Below, piece by piece: positions 36,629 to 47,300 of a stretch of DNA of 64,000 nt. Numbering within the stretch: position 1 is the stretch's first letter; each line of letters opens with the position of its first letter. The notes below the pieces were generated by a model. It saw nothing but the letters and a program-made list of their open reading frames with translations, had not been told where the DNA came from and did no database searches. Position numbers and translations under genes: made by a program. Source of the DNA: Ancylobacter novellus (GTDB lineage: Bacteria; Pseudomonadota; Alphaproteobacteria; Rhizobiales; Xanthobacteraceae); NCBI GenBank assembly GCA_003241485.1, contig QFQD01000011.1, positions 3,414-67,413 of the forward strand. The letters are read 5' to 3'.

Positions 36629-36657
36629 AGATGGAGACGCTTCCCCGGTCCGTCAAG
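36629..36657 (-). promoter_or_regulatory. RpoH-type (heat-shock) promoter of lon
   Basis: On the minus strand CTTGACG (36651-36657) and CTCCATCT (36629-36636) are separated by 14 bases, close to the sigma-32 pattern CTTGAAA-N-CCCCATNT. The start site would fall near 36620, giving a leader of about 155 bases before lon. Confidence 0.5.
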
Positions 36658-36672
36658 GGAGACGGCCGCGCT

Positions 36673-36694
36673 GGCCGGGCGCGCACGCCCGGCC
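36673..36694. other. Perfect hairpin between clpX and lon
   Basis: GGCCGGGCG (36673-36681) and CGCCCGGCC (36686-36694) form a perfect 9-bp stem with a CGCA loop just after the clpX stop. There is no T-run on the minus strand, so it may slow or protect transcript ends instead of ending transcription by itself. Confidence 0.5.
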
Positions 36695-36715
36695 ACGGTC
36701 CCGACTGCGCGGGGA

Positions 36716-37987
36716 TCAGGCGCTTGCGCCTGCATCACCGGCCGCCCGGTCCGCATAGATGTAGAGCGGACGTGCATTCTGCTCGACCACCTCCTTCGAG
36801 ATGACGACTTCCTCGACCCCTTCGAGGCCGGGCAGATCGAACATCGTGTCGAGCAGGATGCCTTCCATGATCGAGCGCAGGCCGCGCGCGCCGGTCTTGC
36901 GCTCGATGGCCTTGCGGGCGATGGCGCCCAGCGCCTCCTCATGGATGGACAGCTCGACATTCTCCATCTCGAACAGGCGCTGATACTGCTTCACCAGCGC
37001 GTTCTTCGGCTCGGAGAGGATCTGCTTCAGAGCCGCCTCGTCGAGGTCGCCCAGCGTCGCGATCACCGGCAGGCGGCCGATGAACTCGGGGATCAGCCCG
37101 TACTTCAGCAGGTCCTCCGGCTCCACTTCGCGGAACACTTCACCCGGACGACGCTCTTCCGGTGCCGCCACGACCGCGCTGAAGCCGATCGAGGTGCCCT
37201 TGCCGCGCGAGGAGATGATCTTGTCGAGCCCGGCGAAGGCGCCGCCGCAGATGAACAGGATGTTGCTGGTGTCCACCTGCAGGAACTCCTGCTGGGGATG
37301 CTTGCGACCACCCTGCGGCGGCACGGAGGCGACCGTGCCTTCCATGATCTTCAGCAGCGCTTGCTGCACGCCCTCGCCCGACACGTCGCGGGTGATGGAG
37401 GGGTTGTCGGACTTGCGGCTGATCTTGTCGATCTCGTCGATGTAGACGATGCCGCGCTGCGCCCGCTCGACATTGTAGTCGGCCGACTGCAGCAGCTTGA
37501 GGATGATGTTCTCCACATCCTCGCCGACATAGCCCGCCTCGGTCAGCGTCGTCGCATCCGCCATGGTGAAGGGCACGTCGAGGATGCGGGCGAGCGTCTG
37601 CGCGAGCAGCGTCTTGCCCGAGCCCGTCGGCCCGATCAGCAGGATGTTCGACTTGGCCAGCTCGACGTCGCCGGCATGCTTCGTCGCGTGGTTCAGGCGC
37701 TTGTAATGGTTGTGCACCGCCACCGAGAGAACCCGCTTGGCGTGGAACTGACCGATCACATAGTCATCCAGGACCTTGCAGATTTCCTTCGGGGTGGGAA
37801 TCCCGTCGCGCGACTTCACCAGCGAGGACTTGTTCTCCTCGCGTATGATGTCCATGCACAGCTCGACGCATTCATCGCAGATGAACACGGTAGGTCCCGC
37901 AATAAGCTTGCGGACCTCGTGCTGGCTCTTGCCGCAGAACGAGCAATAAAGAGTGTTCTTGCTGTCGCCGCCGCCAACCTTGCTCAT
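36716..37987 (-). CDS. clpX: ATP-dependent Clp protease ATP-binding subunit ClpX
   Basis: A 423-residue AAA+ unfoldase that feeds substrates to ClpP. The N-terminal zinc-binding domain has four Cys ([13 protein letters not shown] and [10 protein letters not shown]) within residues 12-41. Walker A is [17 protein letters not shown] near 120, Walker B is [10 protein letters not shown] near 185, and the RKH-type pore residues and sensor arginines follow in the usual places. The ATG at 37987 gives the standard N-terminus [10 protein letters not shown]. Its own upstream gap of 382 bases suggests an independent promoter besides read-through from clpP. Confidence 0.98.
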   Translation of the reverse strand: MSKVGGGDSKNTLYCSFCGKSQHEVRKLIAGPTVFICDECVELCMDIIREENKSSLVKSRDGIPTPKEICKVLDDYVIGQFHAKRVLSVAVHNHYKRLNHATKHAGDVELAKSNILLIGPTGSGKTLLAQTLARILDVPFTMADATTLTEAGYVGEDVENIILKLLQSADYNVERAQRGIVYIDEIDKISRKSDNPSITRDVSGEGVQQALLKIMEGTVASVPPQGGRKHPQQEFLQVDTSNILFICGGAFAGLDKIISSRGKGTSIGFSAVVAAPEERRPGEVFREVEPEDLLKYGLIPEFIGRLPVIATLGDLDEAALKQILSEPKNALVKQYQRLFEMENVELSIHEEALGAIARKAIERKTGARGLRSIMEGILLDTMFDLPGLEGVEEVVISKEVVEQNARPLYIYADRAAGDAGASA

Positions 37988-38369
37988 GCGTCTCTCCGTC
38001 CGCTCGGCGAGCCAGGCACCGCCTGAACCCGCCCCAGTCTCGCAGGCCGCCGCGGGCCTCCGAAACGGGAGAAACGCGACGGCACTCTGGCCGTCAAAAA
38101 AAGGAAGCGACTGAAGGGCCCAATCGTTCGCATCTAGCCAAGCACGCTAAAAGCGCCACGATCAAGAAGGCATTCGCACCATCCCCGACTTCGCGCGGAT
38201 CCGCGTCTGCCTCGTCGTCACCCTGGTCACACCTCCTGGCGACACTTCATTCAAACGTCATGCAAGCGCGATACCGCGATGCACGCAAGCCCCGCACCTC
38301 AATTCCGTGCGGGACCTGCCTTCATATAAGAAGCCAGCGTGGCTTCCGAAACACGCACGATAAAGGCGT
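37988..38369. other. 382-base clpP-clpX intergenic region with small hairpins
   Basis: No gene is seen. On the minus strand, GAAGCCA-CGC-TGGCTTC (38330-38346) followed by TTATAT is a possible weak clpP terminator. CCCGCAC/GTGCGGG (38291-38313) forms a second hairpin with a nine-base loop. AAGGCG-TTTA-CGCCTT (38363-38378) overlaps the clpP stop. The clpX promoter should lie in the remainder but is not clear. Confidence 0.45.
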
Positions 38370-39005
38370 TTACGCCTTAGCAGGGGCCTCGTCGGGGCGC
38401 TTGTCGATCACATTGTCGATAAGACCGAAGGACTTGGCAGCTTCCGAGGTCATGAAGTTGTCGCGCTCGAGCGCATCCTCGACGCTCTTCAGCGGCTGGC
38501 CGGTGTGCTTCACATAGATCTCGTTGAGCCGCTGCTTCAGGCTCATGATCTCCTTGGCGTGCAGCATGATGTCCGTCACCTGGCCCTGGAAACCACCGGA
38601 GGGCTGGTGCACCATGATTCGCGCGTTCGGCAGTGCGAAGCGAAGGCCCTTCTCGCCGGCGGTCAGCAGGAGCGAGCCCATGGAGGCCGCCTGACCGATG
38701 CACAGCGTCGACACGGCCGGCTTGATGAACTGCATCGTGTCGTAAATGGCGAGGCCCGACGTCACCACTCCACCCGGGGAGTTGATGTACATCGAGATTT
38801 CCTTCTTCGGGTTCTCCGCCTCAAGGAACAGCAGCTGCGCGACCATCAGGGTCGACATGTTGTCCTCGACCGGCCCGGTCAGGAAGATGATGCGCTCCTT
38901 CAGGAGGCGCGAATAGATGTCGTAGGAGCGCTCGCCGCGGTTGGTCTGCTCGACCACCATGGGGACGAGATAGTTCATGTAGGTATCGATAGGGTCACGC
39001 ATCAT
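38370..39005 (-). CDS. clpP: ATP-dependent Clp protease proteolytic subunit ClpP
   Basis: A 211-residue serine protease forming the tetradecameric chamber used with ClpX. Ser108 is in [11 protein letters not shown], His133 in [13 protein letters not shown], and Asp182 in ERDNFM completes the triad. The gene opens with two ATG codons (39005 and 39002) behind AGGAG; the second has the better spacing. Order tig-clpP-clpX-lon-hup is the common alphaproteobacterial one. Confidence 0.98.
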   Translation of the reverse strand: MMRDPIDTYMNYLVPMVVEQTNRGERSYDIYSRLLKERIIFLTGPVEDNMSTLMVAQLLFLEAENPKKEISMYINSPGGVVTSGLAIYDTMQFIKPAVSTLCIGQAASMGSLLLTAGEKGLRFALPNARIMVHQPSGGFQGQVTDIMLHAKEIMSLKQRLNEIYVKHTGQPLKSVEDALERDNFMTSEAAKSFGLIDNVIDKRPDEAPAKA

Positions 39006-39173
39006 CCGCTCCTAAGCGGTCCGGCGAGAAGTGCCGTCCGCGAATCCGTCTCTCCCAACATAAGCGGAAAGTCCGTTCCCGCTAGGGTGGGCTTATAATC
39101 CGCGTTGGACGGATCGCCCAGTCCTGCGAGGCGGATGCCGCGATGCGGCTCTTTCACGCCGGCCGCCCTCATG

Positions 39174-39200
39174 GAAAAGGGGCCGGCGACTGCCGACCCC
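39174..39200 (-). terminator. Rho-independent terminator of tig
   Basis: GGGGCCGGC (39179-39187) and GCCGACCCC (39192-39200) form a 9-bp stem with one G-T pair and a four-base loop. On the minus strand TTTT follows. It lies 44 bases beyond the tig stop. Confidence 0.85.
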
Positions 39201-39244
39201 TCTCCAGATGCGATAGGCTGGCCCGCGAAAGGCAGGCCGGCGCG

Positions 39245-40597
39245 TCACGCGGCCTTTTCGGCCTCGTCTTCGGCATAGAGCTCTTCACGGGTGACGGGGA
39301 CTTCCGTCACCTTGGCCAGCTCCAGCAGGAAGTCGACGACCTTCTCCTCGAAGATCGGCGCGCGCAGGCTGGCGAGCGCCTGCGGGTTCTTGCTGTAGAA
39401 CTCCCACACCTGCTGCTCCTGGCCGGGGAACTGACGGGCGCGCTCCACGACAGCGCGGGTCACTTCGTCTTCGCTGACCTGGACATTGTTGCGCTCGCCG
39501 ATCTCGGCCAGCACGAGGCCGAGGCGCACGCGGCGCTGGGCGATCTTCTGGTAGTCGGCGCGGGCCGCTTCCTCGGTGGTGTCCTCATCAGCGAAGGTGC
39601 GCTTCTGGGCTTCCATCTCCGAGGTGATCGAGTTCCAGATGCCCTCGAATTCCTGCTCGGCGAGGCTCGGGGGAACCTCGAACTGGTGCAGGCCGTCCAG
39701 CGCGTCGAGCAGGCGGCGCTTCACCTTGGCGCGGCTCTGGGTCGCATGCTCCTGCGAGATGCGGCTCTTCACCTGCTCCTTGAGCGCGGCGAGGCTTTCC
39801 AGGCCGAGGGTCTTGGCGAATTCGTCGTCGATCGACAGCTCGCCCGGCGCCTCGATGGTCTTGGCGGTCACCTCGAACTCGGCGGCCTTGCCGGCGAGAT
39901 GCGCGGCCTGATAGGCCTCGGGGAACGTCACCTTCACGGTGCGCGTCTCATCCGCCTTGATGCCGACGAGCTGCTCCTCGAAGCCGGGAATGAAGCTGTT
40001 CGAGCCGAGCACGACCGGGATGTCCTCGCCCGAACCGCCTTCAAACTTCTCGCCGTCGATCGAGCCGACGAAGGAAACGGTGACGCGATCGCCGCTCTCG
40101 GCGGCGCCTTCCTTGGCGGTGAAGGGACGGTTGGCCTCGGCGATGCGCTTGACCGTCTCCTCGACCTCTTCGTCACCGACGGCCAGCACGGGCTTGTCGA
40201 GGGTGATCGACTTGAAGTCGCCCAGCTCGATCTTCGGCAGCACTTCCAGACCCACCGTGTAGGACAGGTCGGCCTTGCCCTCGATGACCTCGTTCACCGC
40301 CGCTTCGTCCTGCGGCAGCTCGACCTTCGGCTGCAGCGCGAGCTTGAAGCCGTTGTCGTCGACGATCTTGGAGTTGGCCTCGTTCACCGCCTGGTCGATG
40401 ACCTCGGCGAGAACCGACTTGCCGTAGAGGCGCTTGAGGTGAGCGACCGGCACCTTGCCGGGGCGGAACCCGTTGATGCGGACCTTGTCCTTCAGCTCGA
40501 TCAGGCGGGCGGTCGCCTTGGCGTCGAGTTCGGCGGCCGGCAGCACCACGCGGTATTCGCGCTTCAGACCTTCGGCGAGGGTTTCGGTGACCTGCAT
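39245..40597 (-). CDS. tig: Trigger factor
   Basis: A 450-residue ribosome-bound chaperone and prolyl isomerase. The ribosome-binding signature is [19 protein letters not shown] near residue 37. The FKBP-type domain follows at about 165-245 ([31 protein letters not shown], with [13 protein letters not shown]; motifs read as separate stretches), and the helical C-terminal arms end EDEAEKAA. It is first in the tig-clpP-clpX-lon order, with its own terminator. tRNA-Leu lies upstream on the same strand. Confidence 0.97.
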   Translation of the reverse strand: MQVTETLAEGLKREYRVVLPAAELDAKATARLIELKDKVRINGFRPGKVPVAHLKRLYGKSVLAEVIDQAVNEANSKIVDDNGFKLALQPKVELPQDEAAVNEVIEGKADLSYTVGLEVLPKIELGDFKSITLDKPVLAVGDEEVEETVKRIAEANRPFTAKEGAAESGDRVTVSFVGSIDGEKFEGGSGEDIPVVLGSNSFIPGFEEQLVGIKADETRTVKVTFPEAYQAAHLAGKAAEFEVTAKTIEAPGELSIDDEFAKTLGLESLAALKEQVKSRISQEHATQSRAKVKRRLLDALDGLHQFEVPPSLAEQEFEGIWNSITSEMEAQKRTFADEDTTEEAARADYQKIAQRRVRLGLVLAEIGERNNVQVSEDEVTRAVVERARQFPGQEQQVWEFYSKNPQALASLRAPIFEEKVVDFLLELAKVTEVPVTREELYAEDEAEKAA

Positions 40598-40725
40598 TTT
40601 CTATCGGCCTTCGTCGTTTGCCGCCGCACGCGGCGTTCCTGAAACTCATTGTGCGGGGAAGCGTCGCTTGCGCGCCGTGCCTCCCCAGCGGTGTCCATCG
40701 GTCGGTAGGCTCGGGGCCACGGATC

Positions 40726-40810
40726 TGGTGCGGGCGGAGGGACTCGAACCCCCACGACTTTCGCCACTGGAACCTAAATCCAGCGCGTCTACCAGTTCCG
40801 CCACGCCCGC
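40726..40810 (-). tRNA. tRNA-Leu (anticodon TAG)
   Basis: An 85-base class II tRNA. The acceptor GCGGGCG pairs with CGCCCGC before A-CCA, with CCA encoded. The anticodon stem CTGGA/TCCAG encloses TTTAGGT (anticodon TAG). A long variable arm (GGCGAAAGTCG region) and the T-arm GGTTCGAGTCC follow, as expected for leucine. Confidence 0.97.
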
Positions 40811-41024
40811 GGACACGTCGATCGCCTTGAGCATCGCGGGGCGATGCCGCCAAGGCGCGCGGACGCGTGCACCCGAAAAGTGCCGCCAGCCGGGTGCGGG
40901 CTTATAGCACGGCGATGCAGCGGCGCCAGCCCTAAATGCAAGGCTTCGCGCCCCTCGCCACACACGCCTGCGCGAGCCTGAAAGGCGGTGTTCCAGCCCG
41001 GCGCAGGCGAGGCCGGAACAGCGC

Positions 41025-42509
41025 TTACCCGGCGATCCGGGCGAACAGCCGGGCATAGACCGGGCGCAGCGCCTCGATCAGATCGTCCGCCACGAGGCCC
41101 GGCCCCGCCTCGCGGGCCGCCTCTCCGTGTAGCCACACGGCGGCGCTCGCCGCCTCGAAGGGCTCCATGCCCTGCGCCAGCAGGCCGCCGACAATGCCGG
41201 AAAGCACGTCGCCCGCCCCGGCGGTTGCCAGCCAGGGTGGCGCGTTGTCGGCAATGCAGGCCCGGCCGTCCGGCGCGGCGACCACCGTGTCGGCCCCTTT
41301 GAGCACCAGCACGATGCCCAGCCGCCGGGCACCCGCGCGCACGCGCTCCAGCTTGGAGGGCGCCTCCTGCACGTCGGGGCATCCCTCGAACAGCCGGGCG
41401 AACTCGCCATCATGCGGCGTGGCAACCGCAGCCGGAGCACCCGCGAGTTGTGCCGCCAGCTGGTCGGCGGCGCCCTTGAAGCTGGTGATGAGGTCAGCGT
41501 CGATCACCAGACGGCGGTCAGCGCAGACGGCGAGCCGGTCGCGCGCGCCCTGCCCCACGCCCACACCCGGCCCGATCACCACGGTCGAGAGCCGGCGGTC
41601 CGCCAGAAGGCGCTCAAGTCCGGCGGCATCATCGACCGGCCGCACCATGATGGCGGAGAGATTCGCCGCGTGGATCGGCAGCGCTTCGGTCGGGCTGGCG
41701 ACCGTCACCAGCCCCGCCCCGGCCCGCAGCGCCGCGCGTGCTGCCAGCCGGGTCGCCCCGCTCGCCTGCGCCGGCCCCGACACGGCGACGAGATGCCCAC
41801 GTGAATATTTGTGCCCCTCCATGCGCGGCACCGGGAAATGTGCCTGCCACAGGCCCGGCTCGTTCCTGAAGGCGCGTGGCCGGATGAGATCGAGCACGTC
41901 CGCGCGGATGCCGATGTCGGCAACGTCCAGATCGCCGGCATGGGCGCGACCCGGCAGCAGCAGGTGGCCGGGCTTGGGACGGAAGAAAGTCACGCTGCAG
42001 AGGGCGCGGATGGCAGCACCGCGCACCGCGCCCGTCGCCCCATCGATTCCCGAGGGCAGATCGACCGCGACCACCGGCAGGCCGCTCGCATTGACCCGCT
42101 CGACAAGTTGGCGCGCCTCCCCGTCGAGATCGCGCGCCAACCCTGCACCGAACAGCGCGTCGATGACGAGATCGACGTCCGCAAGTGAACAGCCCTGCGC
42201 CTCCTCGACCGCCCCGCTCCAGCGAGCCGCCATTGCGGCCGCGTCGCCGCGCAGGGCCTCGCGCCGCCCAAGCAGAGCGAGGCGCACGCGATAGCCCGTC
42301 TCGGCAAGAAGGCGCGCGGCAACGAAACCGTCGCCCCCATTGTTGCCCGGCCCGCACAGCACCAGAAGGCGCGAACCGATGCACGCCGCCCTCGCCGCGA
42401 CACGCGCAACCGCGGCGCCGGCATTCTCCATGAGCACCAGCCCCGGCGTGCCGCGCTCGATGGTGAGCCGATCCGCCTGGCCCATCTCGTCCGGGGTGAG
42501 CAGTTCCAT
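41025..42509 (-). CDS. nnr: Bifunctional NAD(P)H-hydrate epimerase / ADP-dependent dehydratase
   Basis: A 494-residue fusion that repairs hydrated NADH and NADPH. The N-terminal epimerase domain (YjeF_N) has LVLCGPGNNGGDGFVAARLL near residue 50 and VDLPSGIDGATG near 140. The C-terminal ADP-dependent dehydratase (YjeF_C, ribokinase-like) has VIGPGVGVGQGARD near 315, VATPHDGEFARLF near 370, VLVLKGADTVVAAPDG near 405 and NAPPWLATAGAGDVLSGIVGG near 425. Start at 42509 (MELLTPDEMGQAD) is the family start; an extension to 42566 is not conserved. It is divergent from glnB and shares that promoter region. Confidence 0.95.
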   Translation of the reverse strand: MELLTPDEMGQADRLTIERGTPGLVLMENAGAAVARVAARAACIGSRLLVLCGPGNNGGDGFVAARLLAETGYRVRLALLGRREALRGDAAAMAARWSGAVEEAQGCSLADVDLVIDALFGAGLARDLDGEARQLVERVNASGLPVVAVDLPSGIDGATGAVRGAAIRALCSVTFFRPKPGHLLLPGRAHAGDLDVADIGIRADVLDLIRPRAFRNEPGLWQAHFPVPRMEGHKYSRGHLVAVSGPAQASGATRLAARAALRAGAGLVTVASPTEALPIHAANLSAIMVRPVDDAAGLERLLADRRLSTVVIGPGVGVGQGARDRLAVCADRRLVIDADLITSFKGAADQLAAQLAGAPAAVATPHDGEFARLFEGCPDVQEAPSKLERVRAGARRLGIVLVLKGADTVVAAPDGRACIADNAPPWLATAGAGDVLSGIVGGLLAQGMEPFEAASAAVWLHGEAAREAGPGLVADDLIEALRPVYARLFARIAG

Positions 42510-42621
42510 CCGACCGTCTTCCGTTTTTCGCAGCGGCTCGCCGCGAAGCCGCAAAAACCGCTGCAAAATGAGCGTTTGCCTAATTTAAGCGCGGCAATAT
42601 ACCGCTCTCCGCCTTGGAGAC

Positions 42622-43157
<536 letters not shown>

Positions 43158-43187
43158 CAGCAAGCGTAATATGTTCGGGCTTGAAGC

Positions 43188-43217
43188 ACGCGCCGCATCG
43201 TGATCGATGTGGCGCGT
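43188..43217 (+). other. Stem-loop between glnB and glnA
   Basis: ACGCGCCGCATCG and CGATGTGGCGCGT make a 13-bp stem with one G-T pair and a TGAT loop. No T-run follows, so it is unlikely to be a plain terminator. It may lower read-through or stabilise processed mRNA, setting the glnB:glnA ratio. Confidence 0.6.
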
Positions 43218-43289
43218 ATCTGCGTTCGACCAACCGCTTGGGATTTGTCTGCCCGCAAAGTGGCAGCTCAAGAATGAGGCACGACTGTA

Positions 43290-44699
43290 ATGACGACGGC
43301 CAAGGACGTACTCAAGTTAATAAAGGATAACGACGTCAAGTACGTCGACCTGCGTTTCACCGATCCCCGCGGCAAGTGGCAGCACGTCACCTTCGACATT
43401 TCCATGGTCGATGAGGACTTCTTCGCTGACGGACAGGCTTTCGACGGCTCTTCCATTGCCGGCTGGAAGGCGATCAACGAATCGGACATGCACCTCCAGC
43501 CCGATCTGGAGTCGATCAGCATCGATCCGTTCTTCGCGGAGACGACCCTCGTCGTCGTCTGCGACGTGCTCGAGCCCACTACGGGCGAGCCCTATAGCCG
43601 CGACCCCCGCGGCATCGCCAAGAAGGCCGAGGCCTATCTCAAGTCCACCGGCATCGGCGACACCGTCTATATCGGCCCCGAGGCCGAGTTCTTCATTTTC
43701 GACGACGTGCGCTTCAAGGCCGATCCCTACAACACCGGCTTCAAGCTCGATTCGGTCGAACTGCCGACCAATTTCGACACCGAATATGAAGGCGGCAATC
43801 TCGGCCACCGCGTGAAGACCAAGGGCGGCTACTTCCCCGTCCCGCCGATCGACAGCGCGCAGGACATGCGCGGCGAGATGCTCGCGGCCATGGCGCGCAT
43901 GGGCGCGCAGGTCGAGAAGCACCACCACGAAGTGGCTTCGGCCCAGCACGAACTCGGCCTGAAGTTCAACACGCTGGTGACGATGGCCGACCACCTGCAG
44001 GTCTACAAGTACTGCATCCACCAGGTCGCCAACGTCTACGGCAAGACCGCGACCTTCATGCCCAAGCCGGTCTTCGGCGACAACGGCTCGGGCATGCATG
44101 TGCACCAGTCGATCTGGAAGGGCGGCAAGCCGCTGTTCGCCGGCAACAAGTACGCCGACCTCAGCCAGGAATGCCTGTGGTACATCGGCGGCATCATCAA
44201 GCACGCCAAGGCGCTGAACGCCTTCACCAACCCGCTGACCAACTCCTACAAGCGTCTGGTCCCGGGCTATGAGGCGCCGGTGCTGCTCGCCTATTCCGCG
44301 CGCAACCGCTCGGCGTCGTGCCGCATCCCCTACACCACCTCGCCCAAGGCCAAGCGCGTCGAAACCCGCTTCCCGGACCCCGGTGCGAACCCCTATCTCG
44401 CCTTCGCCGCGCTGGTGATGGCTGGCCTCGACGGCATCCTGAACAAGATCGATCCAGGTCCGGCCATGGACAAGGACCTCTATGATCTCCCGCCGAAGGA
44501 GCTCAAGAAGATCCCGACCGTCTGCGGCTCGCTGCGCGAGGCCCTCTCCTCCCTCGACAAGGACCGTGAGTTCCTGAAGAAGGGCGGCGTGTTCGATGAC
44601 GACTTCATCAACGCCTATATCGAGCTGAAGATGACCGAGGTGATGCGCTTCGAGATGACGCCGCACCCGGTCGAGTTTGAAATGTACTACTCGGTCTGA
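43290..44699 (+). CDS. glnA: Type I glutamine synthetase
   Basis: A 469-residue dodecameric enzyme that makes glutamine from glutamate, ammonia and [22 protein letters not shown] is near residue 50, metal-site [10 protein letters not shown] near 130, the loop [13 protein letters not shown] near 265, [25 protein letters not shown] ATP/glutamate motif near 325 (split motifs), and the adenylylation Tyr398 lies in [11 protein letters not shown]. The last feature shows GSI-beta type control by adenylylation through GlnE and PII. It lies 132 bases after glnB, with the stem-loop in between, and ends in a strong terminator. Confidence 0.98.
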   Translation: MTTAKDVLKLIKDNDVKYVDLRFTDPRGKWQHVTFDISMVDEDFFADGQAFDGSSIAGWKAINESDMHLQPDLESISIDPFFAETTLVVVCDVLEPTTGEPYSRDPRGIAKKAEAYLKSTGIGDTVYIGPEAEFFIFDDVRFKADPYNTGFKLDSVELPTNFDTEYEGGNLGHRVKTKGGYFPVPPIDSAQDMRGEMLAAMARMGAQVEKHHHEVASAQHELGLKFNTLVTMADHLQVYKYCIHQVANVYGKTATFMPKPVFGDNGSGMHVHQSIWKGGKPLFAGNKYADLSQECLWYIGGIIKHAKALNAFTNPLTNSYKRLVPGYEAPVLLAYSARNRSASCRIPYTTSPKAKRVETRFPDPGANPYLAFAALVMAGLDGILNKIDPGPAMDKDLYDLPPKELKKIPTVCGSLREALSSLDKDREFLKKGGVFDDDFINAYIELKMTEVMRFEMTPHPVEFEMYYSV

Positions 44700-44720
44700 T
44701 CGGACCGTCTGCCGACCACG

Positions 44721-44755
44721 AAGGGGCGCCCGCAAGGCGCCCCTTTTCGTTTTGT
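44721..44755 (+). terminator. Rho-independent terminator of glnA
   Basis: AAGGGGCGCC (44721-44730) pairs with GGCGCCCCTT (44736-44745) around CGCAA, followed by TTCGTTTT. It also abuts the end of the convergent diguanylate cyclase gene. Confidence 0.93.
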
Positions 44756-45954
44756 CAGGGCGCGACCGCCGCAGGCTCCGCCGTCGCGACTTCGATGCGG
44801 TTACGGCCCCCGGACTTGGCCTCGTACAGAACCGCATCGGCACGGGCGATCAGCCCCATCAGGCGCGCCTCTATCTCCGTCACCTTCGCGCCGCGCGGCA
44901 TCGACGCCATGGCCAGACCGATGCTGGCCGTGCACCTGAGCGGCGCCCCGCCTTCCCCGAAGCTCAGCTGCGCCGCGCCCTCACTCAGTCCCTTCTGCAC
45001 CCGCTCCGCGGCCTGGCGGGCGACGTTCGCCGTCGCGCCGGGCAGCACGGCCGCGAACTCCTCACCGCCGATACGCCCGATAATGTCGGTCTGGCGCAGA
45101 TTGTCCCGCAGCACCTGCGCAAGCATTTTGAGCACGCGGTCGCCGGCGAGATGGCCGAAACGGTCATTGACCCGCTTGAAATGGTCAAGGTCGAGAATCA
45201 TCACCGCCAGCGGCCCGCCGGAAAGGCACGCCGCGAGCGAAAGCTCCATGAAGCCCCGGCGATTGAACAGCCCGGTGAGTTCGTCGCGCTGGGCGGCGCT
45301 GCGATAGAGCATCTCGGAGCGCTCGCGCACCATCAGCACCATCGAGAAACACAGGAAGACGGCCAGGGCGAGCGCCACCAGCCCGAGCCCCGCCACGGTG
45401 GGATCGGCAAACAGCTTCACCCGGTTCTGGTCGTCGATCTGCGTCGAGGCCACCAGAACGCGGAACAGATTGAGCGCGAGGACGATGGAGAGGATGACGA
45501 TCATGGCGGCGCGCGCCCGCGAGGCGAGAGCGTCGCCGCGCCAAAGCTGTTCGAGCGAGAACACCAGCAGGATGCCGATCAGCACCGACATCAGCACCAC
45601 CCGGCCGACGGCCGCCTCATTCAGCGGCGGCAGCAGGCACAGCACGACGAAGATGGCCGGACCGATGAGCACGTAGCTCACCCGCGTCGAGCGTCGATCG
45701 AATCGACGCATCCCGGTCCATATGAGTCCGTAGGCCACCAGAATCGCCGAATTGCCCAACGCGACGACCGCGAAGTCGGGAATCGTCCCGCGCAGGGACG
45801 CGCAGAACACGCCGAGGACGAACATCGCCATCGCCCCCGCCCAATGCGCCAGGGCGGGCTCTGTTGGCGTCATCCACCAAGCGAACAGCATGGCCAGCGC
45901 AAGAATCGAGGCTGCGGCCATCAGCGCAGCCCAGAGAGTCCACGGGTCAAACAT
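44755..45954 (-). CDS. Membrane diguanylate cyclase (GGDEF protein, copy 1)
   Basis: A 399-residue protein. The N-terminal half has about seven membrane segments, starting MFDPWTLWAALMAAASILAL. The C-terminal GGDEF domain starts near residue 245 (RDELTGLFNRRGFMELSL) and holds the active-site loop GRIGGEEFAAVLPG near 315. Catalytic residues are intact, so it should make c-di-GMP; an RxxD inhibitory site is not obvious before the loop (RQTDIIGRIGGEEF has Arg-Gln-Thr-Asp at the expected place). It is a tandem paralogue of the next gene with nearly the same length. Confidence 0.9.
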   Translation of the reverse strand: MFDPWTLWAALMAAASILALAMLFAWWMTPTEPALAHWAGAMAMFVLGVFCASLRGTIPDFAVVALGNSAILVAYGLIWTGMRRFDRRSTRVSYVLIGPAIFVVLCLLPPLNEAAVGRVVLMSVLIGILLVFSLEQLWRGDALASRARAAMIVILSIVLALNLFRVLVASTQIDDQNRVKLFADPTVAGLGLVALALAVFLCFSMVLMVRERSEMLYRSAAQRDELTGLFNRRGFMELSLAACLSGGPLAVMILDLDHFKRVNDRFGHLAGDRVLKMLAQVLRDNLRQTDIIGRIGGEEFAAVLPGATANVARQAAERVQKGLSEGAAQLSFGEGGAPLRCTASIGLAMASMPRGAKVTEIEARLMGLIARADAVLYEAKSGGRNRIEVATAEPAAVAP

Positions 45955-46042
45955 GGCGCATGAACAGCACCGGCAAGATAACCTCCACGTCGATTACGGC
46001 CCCGAACGGCAACGGCCCGAGGCCTTGCCTGACCCCGACAGG

Positions 46043-47239
46043 TCACCCCGCATCCAGATCGACCGCACTGATCTCGATCACCTCTACCCTGTTGCGGCCG
46101 GCGCCCTTCGCCCGATAAAGCGCATCATCTGCCCGAGCCAGCAGGTTGCGCAAGCGTATCTCCGCGGCAGGTCCCGCGACTGCGAGATTTGGTCTCACAT
46201 GGGCAAGGCCGATGCTCGCCGTGCAGTTCAGCTGCGCGCCGTCCGGCCGGAGCTGGATGCCCGACGTCGAGAATGCGCTCTGGATCCGCGCCGCTTCGTG
46301 CCGCGCGGCGGCGAGATCGACGCCGGCCAGCAGCACGGCGAATTCCTCTCCGCCCAGCCGGCCCGCGGTCGATCCTGCCGGCGTCGCTTCCATCAGCACC
46401 CGCCCAAAGGCGGCGATCACCTGGTCGCCGACGGAGTGGCCGAACCGATCGTTGACCTGTTTGAAGTAGTCCAGGTCGATCAGCATCATGGTCAGCATTC
46501 CCGCCTGCCGACAGTGGAGCACAGCCTGCTCGTGGAAGTCGCGGCGGTTCGGCAGGCCGGTCAGATCGTCACGCCGGGCCGCGTCGCGCAATGCGGCCTC
46601 GCTGCGCTCGCGCACGGCCAGCACCAGCAGAAAGCTCGCCAAGAACAGGATGACCAGCGCCGCCAGGCCAAAACCGATCCCCATTGGCGACATCAACATG
46701 ACGGGCCGCGGACCATCGGCAAAACTGTGGGTCAGGGCTATGCGGATCGCCTGCACGACGATCATGACCGCGAGCGCGGTCATCAGCCCCCAGAAGCCGA
46801 TGTGCCGTACACAGGGCGCGCGCCAGAGTTCGGCCATGCCAAGCGCCAGCATGAGGATGGCGATCATCGGCAGGATGATCAGCCGCTCCTCCGCCATGTC
46901 CGGAAAGGAGGGAAGGAGGCAGAGCACACCCCAGATCGCCAGCACGCCAATCATCAGCGGCCTGGGAAAGGGTCGCCCGCCATAGAAGCGCAGCGCGGCC
47001 AGGAACATCACATAGCCGGCGAGGACGGCACCATTGCCGACGAAGACGGCGGCCGCATTTGGGATTTGGGCGCTGTCCAGCCCGACGAGAATGCCGAGCG
47101 CGAAGAGTGCCAGCCCCCCGGCCCAATAGCCCAGCGAGCGCTCGCCAGGGCTCGCGATCCAGGCAAGCAGCAGCGATCCGGTCACCAGTGAAGCGACGAT
47201 GACGACGATGGTCCAAAGCGTCCAGGGATCGAATCCCAT
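46043..47239 (-). CDS. Membrane diguanylate cyclase (GGDEF protein, copy 2)
   Basis: A 398-residue protein with the same layout as copy 1: MGFDPWTLWTIVVIVASLVT at the start, about seven membrane segments, and a GGDEF domain from about residue 240 (RDDLTGLPNRRDFHEQAV) with GRLGGEEFAVLLAG near 310. The sequence before the loop (TPAGSTAGRLGGEEF) lacks an RxxD I-site, unlike copy 1, so product inhibition may differ. The start at 47239 matches the copy 1 start; an upstream ATG-less extension to 47299 is unlikely. The shared FDPWTLW start indicates gene duplication. Confidence 0.9.
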   Translation of the reverse strand: MGFDPWTLWTIVVIVASLVTGSLLLAWIASPGERSLGYWAGGLALFALGILVGLDSAQIPNAAAVFVGNGAVLAGYVMFLAALRFYGGRPFPRPLMIGVLAIWGVLCLLPSFPDMAEERLIILPMIAILMLALGMAELWRAPCVRHIGFWGLMTALAVMIVVQAIRIALTHSFADGPRPVMLMSPMGIGFGLAALVILFLASFLLVLAVRERSEAALRDAARRDDLTGLPNRRDFHEQAVLHCRQAGMLTMMLIDLDYFKQVNDRFGHSVGDQVIAAFGRVLMEATPAGSTAGRLGGEEFAVLLAGVDLAAARHEAARIQSAFSTSGIQLRPDGAQLNCTASIGLAHVRPNLAVAGPAAEIRLRNLLARADDALYRAKGAGRNRVEVIEISAVDLDAG

Positions 47240-47300
47240 GCTTCGTCGGGAATCCCCGCCCCCCGCTGATGCTCCGACAGTAGCGACCGTATCGACCAAG

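Noticed and set aside
43317..44843. A 508-codon frame opposite glnA.
   Set aside because: Antisense shadow of a highly conserved gene. The His/Val/Gly/Asp-rich translation is the usual product of reverse reading of GC-rich codons.
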